In this document: piece by piece, positions 10,247 through 19,137 of the stretch
Numbering within the stretch: the first letter of the stretch is position 1
How the letters are laid out: each line of letters starts with the position of its first letter
DNA from: Streptomyces lanatus
GTDB taxonomy: Bacteria; Actinomycetota; Actinomycetes; Streptomycetales; Streptomycetaceae
Length of the DNA: 64,000 nucleotides
NCBI RefSeq assembly: GCF_014655715.1
Contig: NZ_BNBM01000001.1
Location: 746,742-810,741, forward strand
Direction of reading: 5' to 3'
The notes under the pieces: generated by a model
Told to the model about the DNA's origin: nothing
The model's input: only the letters and a program-made list of their open reading frames with translations
Database searches by the model: none
Translations under genes and position numbers: made by a program

Positions 10247-11340
10247 TGGTGCGCCACCCCCGTATCCAGGCGATCGACACCCACGCCGAGGGTGAGCCCA
10301 GCCGCGTCCTGATCGGCACACATCTGCACGTCAAGGGCACCACGATGGCCGAGCGGCTGCAGTACTGCGAGAAGCACCTGGACGACCTGCGCCGGCTCCT
10401 GCTCCAGGAGCCGCGCGGGTATCCGGCCCTGTGCGGCGTCCTGGTCCTGCCGCCGGCCGACCCGGCCGCCGACTTCGGCATGGTGGTGCTGGAACAGGGC
10501 GGCTTCCGCCCCATGTCCGGCTCCAACCTCATCTGTGTGGTCACCGCCCTGGTGGAGACGGGCGCGGTGCCGGTGACCGAGCCGGTCACCGCGCTCACCG
10601 TGGACACCGCGGTCGGTCCGGTCGGGGTGCGGGCCGAGGTGTCCGGCGGCAGGGCGACCCGGGTCACCTTCGCGAACGTCCCCGCCTTCGCCGTGGCCCT
10701 CGACCACGAACTGGACCTGCCCGAGTACGGGCGGGTGCCGGTCGACATCGTCTTCGGCGGGCAGTTCTTCGTCCAGGCGCGCGCCGAGGATCTCGGCATC
10801 CCGCTCGATCCCTCCGCCGCGAAACAGCTCACCCGCGCCGGAGCGGTGCTGCGGGCCGCCGCCCAGCGGCAGTTCCCGGTCAGCCACCCGCTCAACCCGG
10901 GCATCAACCAGGTCGCCCTGACGATGATCCACGGCCCGTCGCCGACGCCGGGCGCCTCCGGCCGCAACGCGGTGGTCATCCCCAACGGCGAGGTGGACCT
11001 GGCCGATCCGGCCACCTGGACCGGCACGCTGGACCGCTCCCCGTGCGGCACCGGCACCTGCGGCCGTATGGCCGCACTGCACGCCCGAGGCGAACTCGCC
11101 CTGAGCACCCCCTTCGTCCACGAGTCGATCATCGGCACCACCTTCACCGGCACCCTCCTGGACACCGCGGCCGTCGGCCCGTACGACGCCGTCCTGCCGA
11201 CGATCGGTGGACGCGGCTGGATCACCGCGTTCAGCCAGTTCGTCCTGCACGACACCGATCCCTTCCCGTACGGCTACACCCTTGGCGACCTGTGGGGCGA
11301 GCCGGCCTCGCCGCCGGCCGACACCGATCTGGAGCACTGA
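10246..11340 (+). CDS. Second proline-racemase-family enzyme, Ser/Cys type
   Basis: 364 residues, about as long as the first copy. The active-site pair is again Ser91 (MSGSN) and Cys267 (DRSPCGTGTC). The N-terminal third (DTHAEGEPSR, LLLQEPRG) closely parallels the copy at 6934. Two intact paralogues of the same Ser/Cys class in one operon suggest different hydroxyproline isomers or a heteromeric enzyme. It overlaps the genes on both sides by 1 nt (TGATG), so coupling is tight. Confidence 0.83.
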   Translation: MVRHPRIQAIDTHAEGEPSRVLIGTHLHVKGTTMAERLQYCEKHLDDLRRLLLQEPRGYPALCGVLVLPPADPAADFGMVVLEQGGFRPMSGSNLICVVTALVETGAVPVTEPVTALTVDTAVGPVGVRAEVSGGRATRVTFANVPAFAVALDHELDLPEYGRVPVDIVFGGQFFVQARAEDLGIPLDPSAAKQLTRAGAVLRAAAQRQFPVSHPLNPGINQVALTMIHGPSPTPGASGRNAVVIPNGEVDLADPATWTGTLDRSPCGTGTCGRMAALHARGELALSTPFVHESIIGTTFTGTLLDTAAVGPYDAVLPTIGGRGWITAFSQFVLHDTDPFPYGYTLGDLWGEPASPPADTDLEH

Positions 11341-12830
11341 TGGAAACCTCTGGACAGCAGTTCATCGCGGGCAAGCGCCGCTCCGGAACGTCGGGCGAGC
11401 AGTACGCGGTGACCAACCCGGCGACCGGCGAGGTACTGGTCACCGAGACCCTGGCCGGCGCCGAGGACGTGGACGAGGCGGTGGCCGCCGCTCGCGCCGC
11501 CTTCGCCGAGTGGTCACGGGCCACGCCCGCCGAGCGCTCCGAGGCGATGCTGCGCTGGGCAGACCAACTCGACGCACGGGCCGAGGAGTTGGCCCGCGTC
11601 GAGAGCGTCAACGCGGGCAAGCCGATCAGGCTGACCGAGGGGTTCGACGTCCCCGGCACCATCGACAACGTACGCTTCTTCGCGGGAGCCGCCCGCAATC
11701 TGGAGGGCCGGGGCTCGGCCGAGTACTCGGCCGAGCACACCTCCACCATCCGCCGCGAACCCATCGGCGTCATCGGCTCCATCGCCCCCTGGAACTACCC
11801 GCTCCAGATGGCCGCGTGGAAGGTGCTGCCCGCCGTCGCCGCCGGCAACACCATCGTCCTCAAGCCCTCCGAACTCACCTCGCTGACCTCGGTGTTGTTC
11901 GCCGAGGCGGCCCAGGAGGCGGGCATCCCCGACGGCGTCATCAACATCGTCACCGGCACCGGCCCGGTCGCCGGGCAGGCCCTCGTCACCCACCCCGACG
12001 TCGCCATGGTCTCCTTCACCGGCTCCACCGCCGTAGGCCGCCAGGTCGCCGCCCAAGCCGCCGGCAGCGTCAAACGCGTCCATCTCGAACTCGGCGGCAA
12101 GGCCCCCTTCGTCGTCTTCGACGACGCCGACCTGGAGGCCGCCGCCCGCGGCGCGGTCGCCGGAGCCCTCATCAACGCGGGCCAGGACTGTACGGCCGCC
12201 ACGCGCGCGTACGTCCAACGGCCGCTGCACGAGGCGTTCGTGGCCCGGGTCGCCGTACTCATGGACGACGTACGCCTCGGCCCCCTGGACGACCCCGCCA
12301 CCGACATGGGCTCCCTGATCTCGCTGAAGCAGCGCGACAAGGTCGCCGCCATGGTCGAAGCCGCCCGCCGGGCCGGTGCCACGGTGGTGTGCGGTGGCCG
12401 TGCGGCGGACGGCGCGTTCGCCGGCGGCGCGTACTACGAACCGACCCTCATCACCGACGCGGCCCAGGATTCCGCCATCGTGCAGCAGGAGATCTTCGGC
12501 CCGGTTCTGGTCGCGCTGCCCTTCGACACCGACGACGAGGCCCTCCGGCTCGCCAACGACACCCCGTACGGTCTGGCCGCCTCGGCCTGGACGAGCAATG
12601 TCTTCCGCGCCGGGCGGGCGAGCCGCGAGATCCAGGCCGGGTGCGTCTGGATCAACGACCACATCCCGATCATCAGCGAGATGCCGCACGGCGGCTACAA
12701 GGCATCCGGCTTCGGCAAGGACATGTCGGCGTATTCCTTCGACGAGTACACGAACATCAAGCACGTCATGTCAGAGATCACCGGCGAACAGCACAAGCCC
12801 TGGCACGACGTGATCTTCACCAGCCGCTGA
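11340..12830 (+). CDS. Aldehyde dehydrogenase (aminobutyraldehyde/betaine-aldehyde dehydrogenase type)
   Basis: 496 residues. Catalytic Glu250 lies in HLELGGKAP and Cys284 in NAGQDCTA; the C-terminus EYTNIKHVM is typical of gamma-aminobutyraldehyde dehydrogenases. By position, as the last gene of the operon and after a DapA-type lyase, the expected substrate is 2-oxoglutarate semialdehyde, giving 2-oxoglutarate. Family resemblance and context therefore point to different aldehydes, and I favour context. Its ATG overlaps the preceding TGA. Confidence 0.85.
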   Translation: METSGQQFIAGKRRSGTSGEQYAVTNPATGEVLVTETLAGAEDVDEAVAAARAAFAEWSRATPAERSEAMLRWADQLDARAEELARVESVNAGKPIRLTEGFDVPGTIDNVRFFAGAARNLEGRGSAEYSAEHTSTIRREPIGVIGSIAPWNYPLQMAAWKVLPAVAAGNTIVLKPSELTSLTSVLFAEAAQEAGIPDGVINIVTGTGPVAGQALVTHPDVAMVSFTGSTAVGRQVAAQAAGSVKRVHLELGGKAPFVVFDDADLEAAARGAVAGALINAGQDCTAATRAYVQRPLHEAFVARVAVLMDDVRLGPLDDPATDMGSLISLKQRDKVAAMVEAARRAGATVVCGGRAADGAFAGGAYYEPTLITDAAQDSAIVQQEIFGPVLVALPFDTDDEALRLANDTPYGLAASAWTSNVFRAGRASREIQAGCVWINDHIPIISEMPHGGYKASGFGKDMSAYSFDEYTNIKHVMSEITGEQHKPWHDVIFTSR

Positions 12831-12860
12831 CCGGCCGGACCGGCCAAGGAGGACGGCCGT

Positions 12861-12985
12861 ATGACGGACGCTGCTTCCACGCGGGTCGACAGCACCCAGG
12901 CTGCTTCCGAGGCGTCGACAGCAACGATGCCGACCGGCTGCTCAGCGCCCTCGGCGAGGCGCTCACGGACATCGGGCGGCGGTGA
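12861..12985 (+). pseudogene. Possible short gene remnant with a frameshift
   Basis: After an AAGGAGG site (12845-12851) an ATG at 12861 opens MTDAASTRVDSTQAASE. A switch of frame near 12911 gives DSNDADRLLSALGEALTDIGRR and a stop at 12985. The second piece looks like a natural helical protein C-terminus. I read this as a decayed sixth gene of the operon or a deletion scar; without the switch the first frame reads on into sequence antisense to the next gene. Weak call. Confidence 0.25.
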
Positions 12986-13013
12986 CGGGCTTCTGCTGGA
13001 GCGATTCCTACCC

Positions 13014-14420
13014 TCAGGTCGCGGAGCCCGTCACCGGATACGGCACGAAGGTGGTGCTGTTCTGGTCGATTCGCAGGGTGTGGCCCAGGGGCGGTGCCGC
13101 GCGCTGGGCACAGTTGAGGCGTTCGCAGACGCGGCAGCCCATGCCGATGGGGGTGGCGGTGGAGGGGCTGATGAGGTCGAGGCCGTCGGAGTAGACGAGT
13201 CGGTGGGCGTGGCGGATCTCGCAGCCGAGGCCGATGGCGAAGGTCTTACCGGGTTCCCCCCAGCCGCCGCCGTGCCGTGTGAGGGCCCGTGCCGTCCACA
13301 AGTACCGCTGGCCGTCGGGCATTTCGGCGATCTGGACATGGATGCGGCCGGGTGAGGTGAACGCCTCGTAGACGTTCCAGAGCGGGCAGGTGCCGCCGGC
13401 GCGGGAGAAGTGGAAGCCGGTCGCGGACTGGCGTTTGGACATGTTGCCGGCCCGGTCGACCCGGACGAAGGAGAAGGGGACACCGCGCAGGCGCGGGCGC
13501 TGGAGGGTGCTGAGGCGGTGGCAGACGGTCTCGTAGCCGAGGCCGTAGTGGTCGGTGAGGCGTTCGATGTCGTAGCGGAACTCCTCGGCCGCGGTGTGGA
13601 AGGCGGTGTACGGCAGGATCAGCGCGGCGGCGAAGTAGTTGGCGATGCCGATGCGGGCCAGGGCGTGGCTGGGTGTGCCGGGTGGGAAGTCCTCGGCGGC
13701 GAGCCGGTCGAGGTCCTCGCCGTGTTCCAGCATGGCCAGCTGGGTGGCCATGCGGAACGCGCGCTGGCCTGGGCGCAGACGGGTCGAGAGGTGGAGGGTG
13801 CGGCTTCCGCGGTCGTAGCGGTGCAGTCGTTCGCCGGTCTCGGTGTCGAGACGGATGCCGTGGGCTTCGGAGAGTCTCGCGGTGAGGGCCCCGATCACCT
13901 CGCCGGGCCGGATGCCGATGCTCGCGGCCAGCCGCTCGGCGGCGAGGTCGGTGTCGTGGAGGTAGTTCTGGCGCCGGTAGAAGAAGTCCCTGATCTCCTC
14001 GTGGGGTGAGCGGGGCAGGTCGACGCCCGCCTCACGGCCGTCGGCCGCTCCGGAGAGCCGCTCGGACAGCTGCTGGTTGCGGCGGCCCAGGTCGAGCAGG
14101 GCCTGCGCGACCGCGGGCATGCGTGACGCCAGTTCGGCCAGATCGGAGGGGGAGACCCGGGCGGCGGCGATCTCGCCCGTCATCGCCTCACGCAGATCGG
14201 CCAGCAGGCGGGCGGTGTCGCGCTCGGAGAAGAACGCGGCGTCGACGCCGAAGGTCTCCGTCAACCGGAGCAGGACGGGCACGGTGAGCGGGCGGGAGTC
14301 GTGCTCCATCTGGTTCAGATAGCTCGGGGAGATGCCGAGCGTGCGGGCGAGTTCGGCCTGGCTCATCCGCCGCTCCTCGCGCAGCCGCCGCAGCCGCGCA
14401 CCCGCGTACGTCTTGCTCAC
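13014..14420 (-). CDS. XRE-family regulator with ImmA/IrrE-like and DUF2083 regions (RamB/ScfR-like)
   Basis: 468 residues. An N-terminal helix-turn-helix (residues 8-62, MSQAELARTLGISPSYLNQM) is followed by an IrrE/ImmA-like middle and a cysteine-containing C-terminal domain (Cys in GGTCPLWN, GLGCEIRHA, GMGCRVCERLNC). Starts at GTG 14420 after GGAGG. This layout is that of RamB, which controls acetate and glyoxylate-shunt genes in corynebacteria. It is divergent from aceA with direct repeats between them, so it very probably regulates aceA/aceB. Confidence 0.85.
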   Translation of the reverse strand: MSKTYAGARLRRLREERRMSQAELARTLGISPSYLNQMEHDSRPLTVPVLLRLTETFGVDAAFFSERDTARLLADLREAMTGEIAAARVSPSDLAELASRMPAVAQALLDLGRRNQQLSERLSGAADGREAGVDLPRSPHEEIRDFFYRRQNYLHDTDLAAERLAASIGIRPGEVIGALTARLSEAHGIRLDTETGERLHRYDRGSRTLHLSTRLRPGQRAFRMATQLAMLEHGEDLDRLAAEDFPPGTPSHALARIGIANYFAAALILPYTAFHTAAEEFRYDIERLTDHYGLGYETVCHRLSTLQRPRLRGVPFSFVRVDRAGNMSKRQSATGFHFSRAGGTCPLWNVYEAFTSPGRIHVQIAEMPDGQRYLWTARALTRHGGGWGEPGKTFAIGLGCEIRHAHRLVYSDGLDLISPSTATPIGMGCRVCERLNCAQRAAPPLGHTLRIDQNSTTFVPYPVTGSAT

Positions 14421-14489
14421 CTGCGCTCCTCCTACGGACCGGGCATCCCGACCGGGTCAGCGTATGGCACGGATCCCTCTGCTCAGGGC

Positions 14490-14566
14490 TTCGCAAAGTT
14501 GGCAAATTGCGGCGCGAAGATTCGCAGAAGTTGGCATTGAGCCAAGGTTGTTGGCACTCAGTGCCA
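14490..14566. promoter_or_regulatory. Operator cluster between the RamB-like gene and aceA
   Basis: TTCGCAAAGTTGGCA (14490-14504) recurs as TTCGCAGAAGTTGGCA (14521-14536). A 15-bp near-palindrome TGGCACT-C-AGTGCCA sits at 14552-14566. On the other strand the repeats read TGCCAACTTTGCGAA, close to the RamB box as I recall it (AAAGTTTGCAAA-like). They lie in the only promoter space for both divergent genes. Confidence 0.55.
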
Positions 14567-14691
14567 GTGCCAGAGTCTTCAGTGCGGCCCGCCGGACCCG
14601 GCATTGCTCAGCTTCGCCCTCGGGATGACGGCGGGCCGCATCGCAGTAGGACGACACGCAGTGCCATCCGCCAGTACAGACCGAGGAAACG

Positions 14692-15984
14692 GTGACAGTC
14701 ATGGCAGAAGCGAGGACCCCGGCGGCCGAGGAGCTGGCCCAGCGTTGGGCCACCGACCCGCGCTGGCAGGGCATCGAGCGCACCTACGGTGCCGAGGACG
14801 TCGTACGGCTGTCCGGCAGCGTCCGCGAGGAGCACACCCTGGCCCGACGAGGCGCCGAACGGCTGTGGCGGCAGCTGCATGAGCAGGACTACATCCACGC
14901 GCTGGGCGCGCTCACCGGCGGCCAGGCGGTACAGCAGGTCAAGGCCGGCCTCCAGGCGATCTACCTCTCCGGCTGGCAGGTCGCCGCCGACGCCAACCAG
15001 GCCGGGCACACCTACCCCGACCAGAGCCTGTACCCGGCCAACTCCGTTCCCCAAGTGGTCCGTCGGATCAACAACGCCCTGCTGCGCGCCGACCAGATCG
15101 CCACCGCGGAGGGCGGCGAGGACACCACCGACTGGCTCGCGCCGATCGTCGCCGACGCCGAGGCCGGGTTCGGCGGCCCGCTGAACGCCTTCGAGCTGAC
15201 CAAGGCGATGATCGCGGCGGGGGCCGCCGGCATCCACTACGAGGACCAGCTCGCGTCGGAGAAGAAGTGCGGGCACCTCGGCGGCAAGGTGCTGGTGCCG
15301 ACCTCGCAGCACATCCGCACCCTGAACGCGGCGCGGTTGGCCGCGGACATCGCCGGTGTGCCGACGGTCATCATCGCCCGCACCGATGCCCTCGCCGCGA
15401 ACCTGCTGACCACCGATGTCGACGAGCGTGACGCCGAGTTCGTCACCGGTGAACGCACCGCCGAGGGCTTCTACCGGGTCCGCAACGGCATGGCGCCAGT
15501 CATCGCACGCGGGCTCGCCTACGCGCCGTATGCCGATCTGATCTGGGTGGAGACGGGGACGCCGGACCTCGCGCAGGCCCGTGAGTTCGCCGAGGCCATT
15601 CACGCGCGGTACCCGGACCAGATGCTCGCCTACAACTGCTCGCCGTCCTTCAACTGGAAGGCCGCGCTGGACGACGACCAGATCGCCAAGTTCCAGCGGG
15701 AGTTGGGGGCGATGGGGTATCGGTTCCAGTTCATCACGCTGGCCGGGTTCCACTCGCTGAATCACGGGATGTTCGATCTTGCGCGGGGTTATGCCGAGCA
15801 GGGGATGACCGCGTATGTCGATCTGCAGGAGCGGGAGTTCGCCGCGCAGGCACGGGGATTTACGGCGGTGAAGCATCAGCGGGAGGTTGGGACGGGGTAT
15901 TTCGATCTTGTGTCTACGGCTGTGAATCCTGCGTCTTCTACGACTGCGCTGGCCGGTTCTACGGAGGAAGAGCAGTTCCACTAG
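14692..15984 (+). CDS. aceA: Isocitrate lyase
   Basis: 430 residues. The catalytic loop KKCGHLGGK (residues 191-199) and the preceding [10 protein letters not shown] metal-site region are diagnostic. It splits isocitrate into glyoxylate and succinate, the first glyoxylate-shunt step. I use the GTG at 14692 because GAGG lies 5 nt upstream; an ATG at 14701 would shorten the protein by three residues. Malate synthase follows 123 bp downstream. Confidence 0.95.
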   Translation: MTVMAEARTPAAEELAQRWATDPRWQGIERTYGAEDVVRLSGSVREEHTLARRGAERLWRQLHEQDYIHALGALTGGQAVQQVKAGLQAIYLSGWQVAADANQAGHTYPDQSLYPANSVPQVVRRINNALLRADQIATAEGGEDTTDWLAPIVADAEAGFGGPLNAFELTKAMIAAGAAGIHYEDQLASEKKCGHLGGKVLVPTSQHIRTLNAARLAADIAGVPTVIIARTDALAANLLTTDVDERDAEFVTGERTAEGFYRVRNGMAPVIARGLAYAPYADLIWVETGTPDLAQAREFAEAIHARYPDQMLAYNCSPSFNWKAALDDDQIAKFQRELGAMGYRFQFITLAGFHSLNHGMFDLARGYAEQGMTAYVDLQEREFAAQARGFTAVKHQREVGTGYFDLVSTAVNPASSTTALAGSTEEEQFH

Positions 15985-16012
15985 GTCCGGTTGTCGTGTG
16001 CGGGTGTATGGG

Positions 16013-16078
16013 GGCTGGTCGCGCCCCGCGGCGGAGCCGCATACCGATTCAGCCCCGCGCCCCCAAGAAAGGGGCGCT
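16013..16078 (-). repeat. Dispersed GC-rich intergenic repeat, copy 1
   Basis: Between aceA and aceB. Read on the minus strand it contains GGGGCGCGGGGCTG, then TGCGGCTCCGCCGCG, then GGGCGCGACCAGCC, the same blocks in the same order as copy 2 at 35787-35846. The inner TGCGGCTCCGCCGC can form a hairpin. I recognise this family from Streptomyces intergenic regions. Confidence 0.65.
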
Positions 16079-16107
16079 CCCCCGCGCCTGATCAGGAGAG
16101 AGACCCC

Positions 16108-17670
16108 ATGTCCACCGCTGCACTGACACACCATGTCCGCGTCCTCGCCTCTGCCGGTCAGCGGCACGACGAGATCCTCACCCCCGCCGCCCTCGACTTC
16201 ATCGGCCACCTTGCCGCCGCCTTCGGGGAGCGGCGGCGGGAACTGCTCAAGGAACGTCGACGACAGGCCCTCCGGCTCGCCGCAGGCTCCGCTCTCGACT
16301 TCCCCATGGTCACCTCCGCCGTCCGTGCCGACCCGACCTGGCAAGTCGCCCCGCCCGCCCCGGGACTGGTCGACCGGCGCGTGGAGATCACCGGGCCGCC
16401 GGACCGGCGTATGGCGGTGAACGCGCTCAACTCCGGGGCCGGGGTGTGGATGGCGGACTTCGAGGACGCCACCTCCCCGACCTGGGGCAATCTGATCGAC
16501 GGGCAGCTCACCCTGCTCGACGCCATCGAGCGCCGGCTCGGCGATCACGAGCGGCTCGCCACCATCGTCGTCCGGCCGCGCGGCTGGCACCTCGACGAGG
16601 AGCATCTGGAGTTCGAGGGCCGACCCGTGCCCGCCGCGCTCGTCGATTTCGGGCTGTACTTCTTCCATTGCGCTCGGCGTCAGATCGACGCCGGCCACGG
16701 TCCGTACTTCTACCTCCCGAAGCTGGAGAACAGGTACGAGGCCCGGCTCTGGAACGACATCTTCGTGCTGGCCCAGGAGTTGCTGGGCATCCCGCGCGGC
16801 ACGGTCCGGGCGACCGTCCTGATCGAGACGATCACCGCCGCGTTCGAGATGGAGGAGATCCTCCACGAGCTGCGCGAGCACAGTTCCGGGCTGAACGCGG
16901 GCCGTTGGGACTATCTGTTCAGCCTGATCAAGACCTTCGGGCACCGTACGGACTTCCTCCTGCCCGACCAGGCGAAGGTCACGATGACCGCGCCCTTCAT
17001 GCGGGCCTACACGGAACTCCTCGTGCGCACCTGCCACCGTCGCGGCGCGCATGCCATCGGTGGCATGGCCGCGCAGGTGCCCGTAAATGACCCGGACGCG
17101 AACGAGGCGGCGCTCGCCAAGGTGCGGCTGGACAAGGAGCGGGAGGCGGAGGACGGATTCGACGGATCGTGGGTGGCCCACCCCGCCCTCGTCCCCGTCT
17201 GCCGCGAGGTCTTCGACGGGGTCCTCGGCGACCGGCCGCACCAGATCGACCGGACGCGCGACGATGTCGAGGTGACCGCCGCCGAGCTGCTGTCGGTGCG
17301 GCGGGTCAGCGGGCCGCCCACGGCGGAGGGGGTGCGCACCAACGTCGCTGTGGCGTTGCGGTACTTCGCCGCCTGGCTGCGGGGGCAGGGAGCGGTCGCC
17401 GTAAACGGGTTGATGGAGGACGCGGCCACCGCCGAGATCGCCCGGGTGCAGATCTGGCAGTGGCTGCGGCACCGGGTGGTCGACCGGGAGACGGTGGAGC
17501 GGGTGCTCGACGACGAGGTGGTGGCGCTGGGCGCCGAGTACCCGTGGGCGCCCGTCGACGACATCCGCGCACTCTTCGAACGGATCGCCCTGGCAGGCGA
17601 GTTGCCGCTGTTCTTCACGCCGGACGCCTACACCCGGCACCTCGTGCGGCGGACGGAGGCGCAGGCATGA
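16108..17670 (+). CDS. aceB: Malate synthase A
   Basis: 520 residues from the ATG at 16108 (CAGGAGAG upstream). VWMADFEDATSPTW and RPRGWHLDEEH are hallmark malate synthase A motifs, with PYFYLPKLE further on. It condenses glyoxylate with acetyl-CoA to malate. A longer in-frame extension upstream covers the GC-rich repeat and is not credible. The stop overlaps the next start (ATGA). Confidence 0.95.
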   Translation: MSTAALTHHVRVLASAGQRHDEILTPAALDFIGHLAAAFGERRRELLKERRRQALRLAAGSALDFPMVTSAVRADPTWQVAPPAPGLVDRRVEITGPPDRRMAVNALNSGAGVWMADFEDATSPTWGNLIDGQLTLLDAIERRLGDHERLATIVVRPRGWHLDEEHLEFEGRPVPAALVDFGLYFFHCARRQIDAGHGPYFYLPKLENRYEARLWNDIFVLAQELLGIPRGTVRATVLIETITAAFEMEEILHELREHSSGLNAGRWDYLFSLIKTFGHRTDFLLPDQAKVTMTAPFMRAYTELLVRTCHRRGAHAIGGMAAQVPVNDPDANEAALAKVRLDKEREAEDGFDGSWVAHPALVPVCREVFDGVLGDRPHQIDRTRDDVEVTAAELLSVRRVSGPPTAEGVRTNVAVALRYFAAWLRGQGAVAVNGLMEDAATAEIARVQIWQWLRHRVVDRETVERVLDDEVVALGAEYPWAPVDDIRALFERIALAGELPLFFTPDAYTRHLVRRTEAQA

Positions 17671-18536
17671 GTACGGTGATCGGACGCGTCGGCGTGGTCG
17701 GGGGCGGGCAGATGGGGGCCGGGATCGCCGAGGTGTGCGCGCGGGCCGGGCTGGACACCGTGGTGTGCGAGGCGGACGCGATCGCCGCCCGTGCCGCCCG
17801 GGACCGGGTCGCGGGTTCCCTGGACCGGGCCGTACGGCGGGACAAGCTGAGCAAGGAGGCCGCCGGCGACGCCCTCGCCCGGCTCACCTTCACCGGCGGC
17901 CTGGACGAACTCGCCGACCGGCAGCTCGTCGTCGAGGCCGTCGTCGAGAACGCCGGCGCCAAGTCGGAAGTCTTCGCCGCGCTCGACAAGATCGTCGAGG
18001 ATCCGTCGGCCGTGCTCGCCTCCAACACCTCCTCCTTCCCGATCATGCGGCTCGGCATGGCCACGAGACGCGCGGACCGGGTCGTGGGCCTGCACTTCTT
18101 CAACCCGGTGCCGGTCCTGCCGCTCGTGGAGGTGGTGACCTCGCTGCACACCTCGGCCGCGACCATCGCCACGGTCGAGGACTTCGCGACCCGCGTCCTC
18201 GACAGGACCGTGATCCGTTCCCAGGACCGGGCGGGCTTCGTCGTCAACGCGCTGCTCGTGCCGTACGTGCTGTCGGCGATCCGCATGGCCGAGTCCGGCT
18301 TCGCCACCGCCGGCGACATCGACACCGGCATGGAGCTGGGCTGCGCCCATCCCATGGGGCCGCTGAAGCTCGCGGACCTGATCGGCCTGGACACCGTCGC
18401 CTCGATCGCCGAGTCCCTCTACGACGAGTTCAAGGAGCCCCTGTACGCCCCTCCCCCGCTGCTCCAGCGGATGGTGGAGGCGGGACTGCTGGGCCGGAAG
18501 ACCGGCCGGGGCTTTCACACCTACGACCAGGACTGA
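17667..18536 (+). CDS. 3-hydroxybutyryl-CoA / 3-hydroxyacyl-CoA dehydrogenase
   Basis: 289 residues. The NAD motif GGGQMG lies at residues 12-17, Ser/Thr block ASNTSS at 118-123, catalytic His143 in GLHFFNP, and the C-terminal domain ends in LGRKTGRGFHTYD. It oxidises 3-hydroxyacyl-CoA in fatty-acid or polyhydroxybutyrate breakdown. Overlap with aceB links acyl-CoA oxidation, which yields acetyl-CoA, to the glyoxylate shunt. A terminator-like hairpin follows 80 nt later. Confidence 0.9.
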   Translation: MSTVIGRVGVVGGGQMGAGIAEVCARAGLDTVVCEADAIAARAARDRVAGSLDRAVRRDKLSKEAAGDALARLTFTGGLDELADRQLVVEAVVENAGAKSEVFAALDKIVEDPSAVLASNTSSFPIMRLGMATRRADRVVGLHFFNPVPVLPLVEVVTSLHTSAATIATVEDFATRVLDRTVIRSQDRAGFVVNALLVPYVLSAIRMAESGFATAGDIDTGMELGCAHPMGPLKLADLIGLDTVASIAESLYDEFKEPLYAPPPLLQRMVEAGLLGRKTGRGFHTYDQD

Positions 18537-18613
18537 GGGCCTGCTACGACGCGGGCTGAGGGGCCCGCATCCGCCGCGGGGGTGAGGGCCCCGCGCGGCG
18601 CGACTGGGAAGAG

Positions 18614-18646
18614 GGGCGGGAGGCGCGTGTGCGGCGCTTCCCGCCC
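18614..18646 (+). terminator. Strong hairpin after the aceB-dehydrogenase unit
   Basis: A 13-bp stem (18614-18626 with 18634-18646, one G-U pair) with a 7-nt loop. No U-tract follows, as is usual in high-GC actinobacteria. The neighbouring bases also repeat GCGCACCGCTTCC (18650-18662 and 18674-18686). Confidence 0.5.
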
Positions 18647-18760
18647 TTCGCGCACCGCTTCCCGTCCCTTCGGCGCACCGCTTCCGGCGTGTTCCGCGTC
18701 ACCTTCCGGATGCTGGACGTCGTTCTTCCCCGCGGCGTGAGAACCCATAGGCTGGCGTGA

Positions 18761-18959
18761 GCAGCTGGTTCGCCCCGTCCGCCAGACGGGGTGTCGCAAG
18801 AGGGAACCCGGTGGGAATCCGGGACTGCCCCGCAGCGGTGAGCGGGAACGACCGCCGTCATACGCACTGGGTCCGACATACCGGGCCCGGGAAGCGACGG
18901 CCAGTAGGTGTCCTCCGGTCAGGAGGGCGGGCCCGCGAGTCCGAAGACCTGCCAACTGC
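18761..18959 (+). promoter_or_regulatory. Cobalamin (B12) riboswitch upstream of metE
   Basis: The core contains AGAGGGAACCCGGTGGGAATC, written here as AGAGGGAACCC then GGTGGGAATCC, followed by GGGACTGCCCCGCAGCGGTGA and ending GAGTCCGAAGACCTGCC; these are hallmark segments of the B12 aptamer. A closing helix can form between GCAGCTGGT (18761-18769) and GCCAACTGC (18951-18959). It would switch off the B12-independent methionine synthase when B12 is available. Confidence 0.9.
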
Positions 18960-18985
18960 CCGTGCGCGGACCGTTCCGCGCACGG
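18960..18985 (+). terminator. Riboswitch expression-platform hairpin
   Basis: An 11-bp perfect stem (CCGTGCGCGGA with TCCGCGCACGG) and 4-nt loop directly abuts the aptamer. It lies 152 nt before the metE start, so it is more likely a transcription terminator than a direct ribosome-site block. Confidence 0.5.
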
Positions 18986-19137
18986 AGATCCCGGTGACCT
19001 CGAGGGCGGGTCGGCGTACATACCAGGCGGACGACCGTGCTTAGCCGCGCGAGATCGAATCCGTCCGGTTCGTCACCCCTTCGCGTTCTCGTCCCGTCTC
19101 CGGGATCTCAGGGAATCGTCTCGCGAAGGAGATCTCC

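Noticed and set aside
14608..17640. 1010-codon open frame on the minus strand
   Set aside because: Antisense to aceA and aceB, both of which have complete diagnostic motifs.
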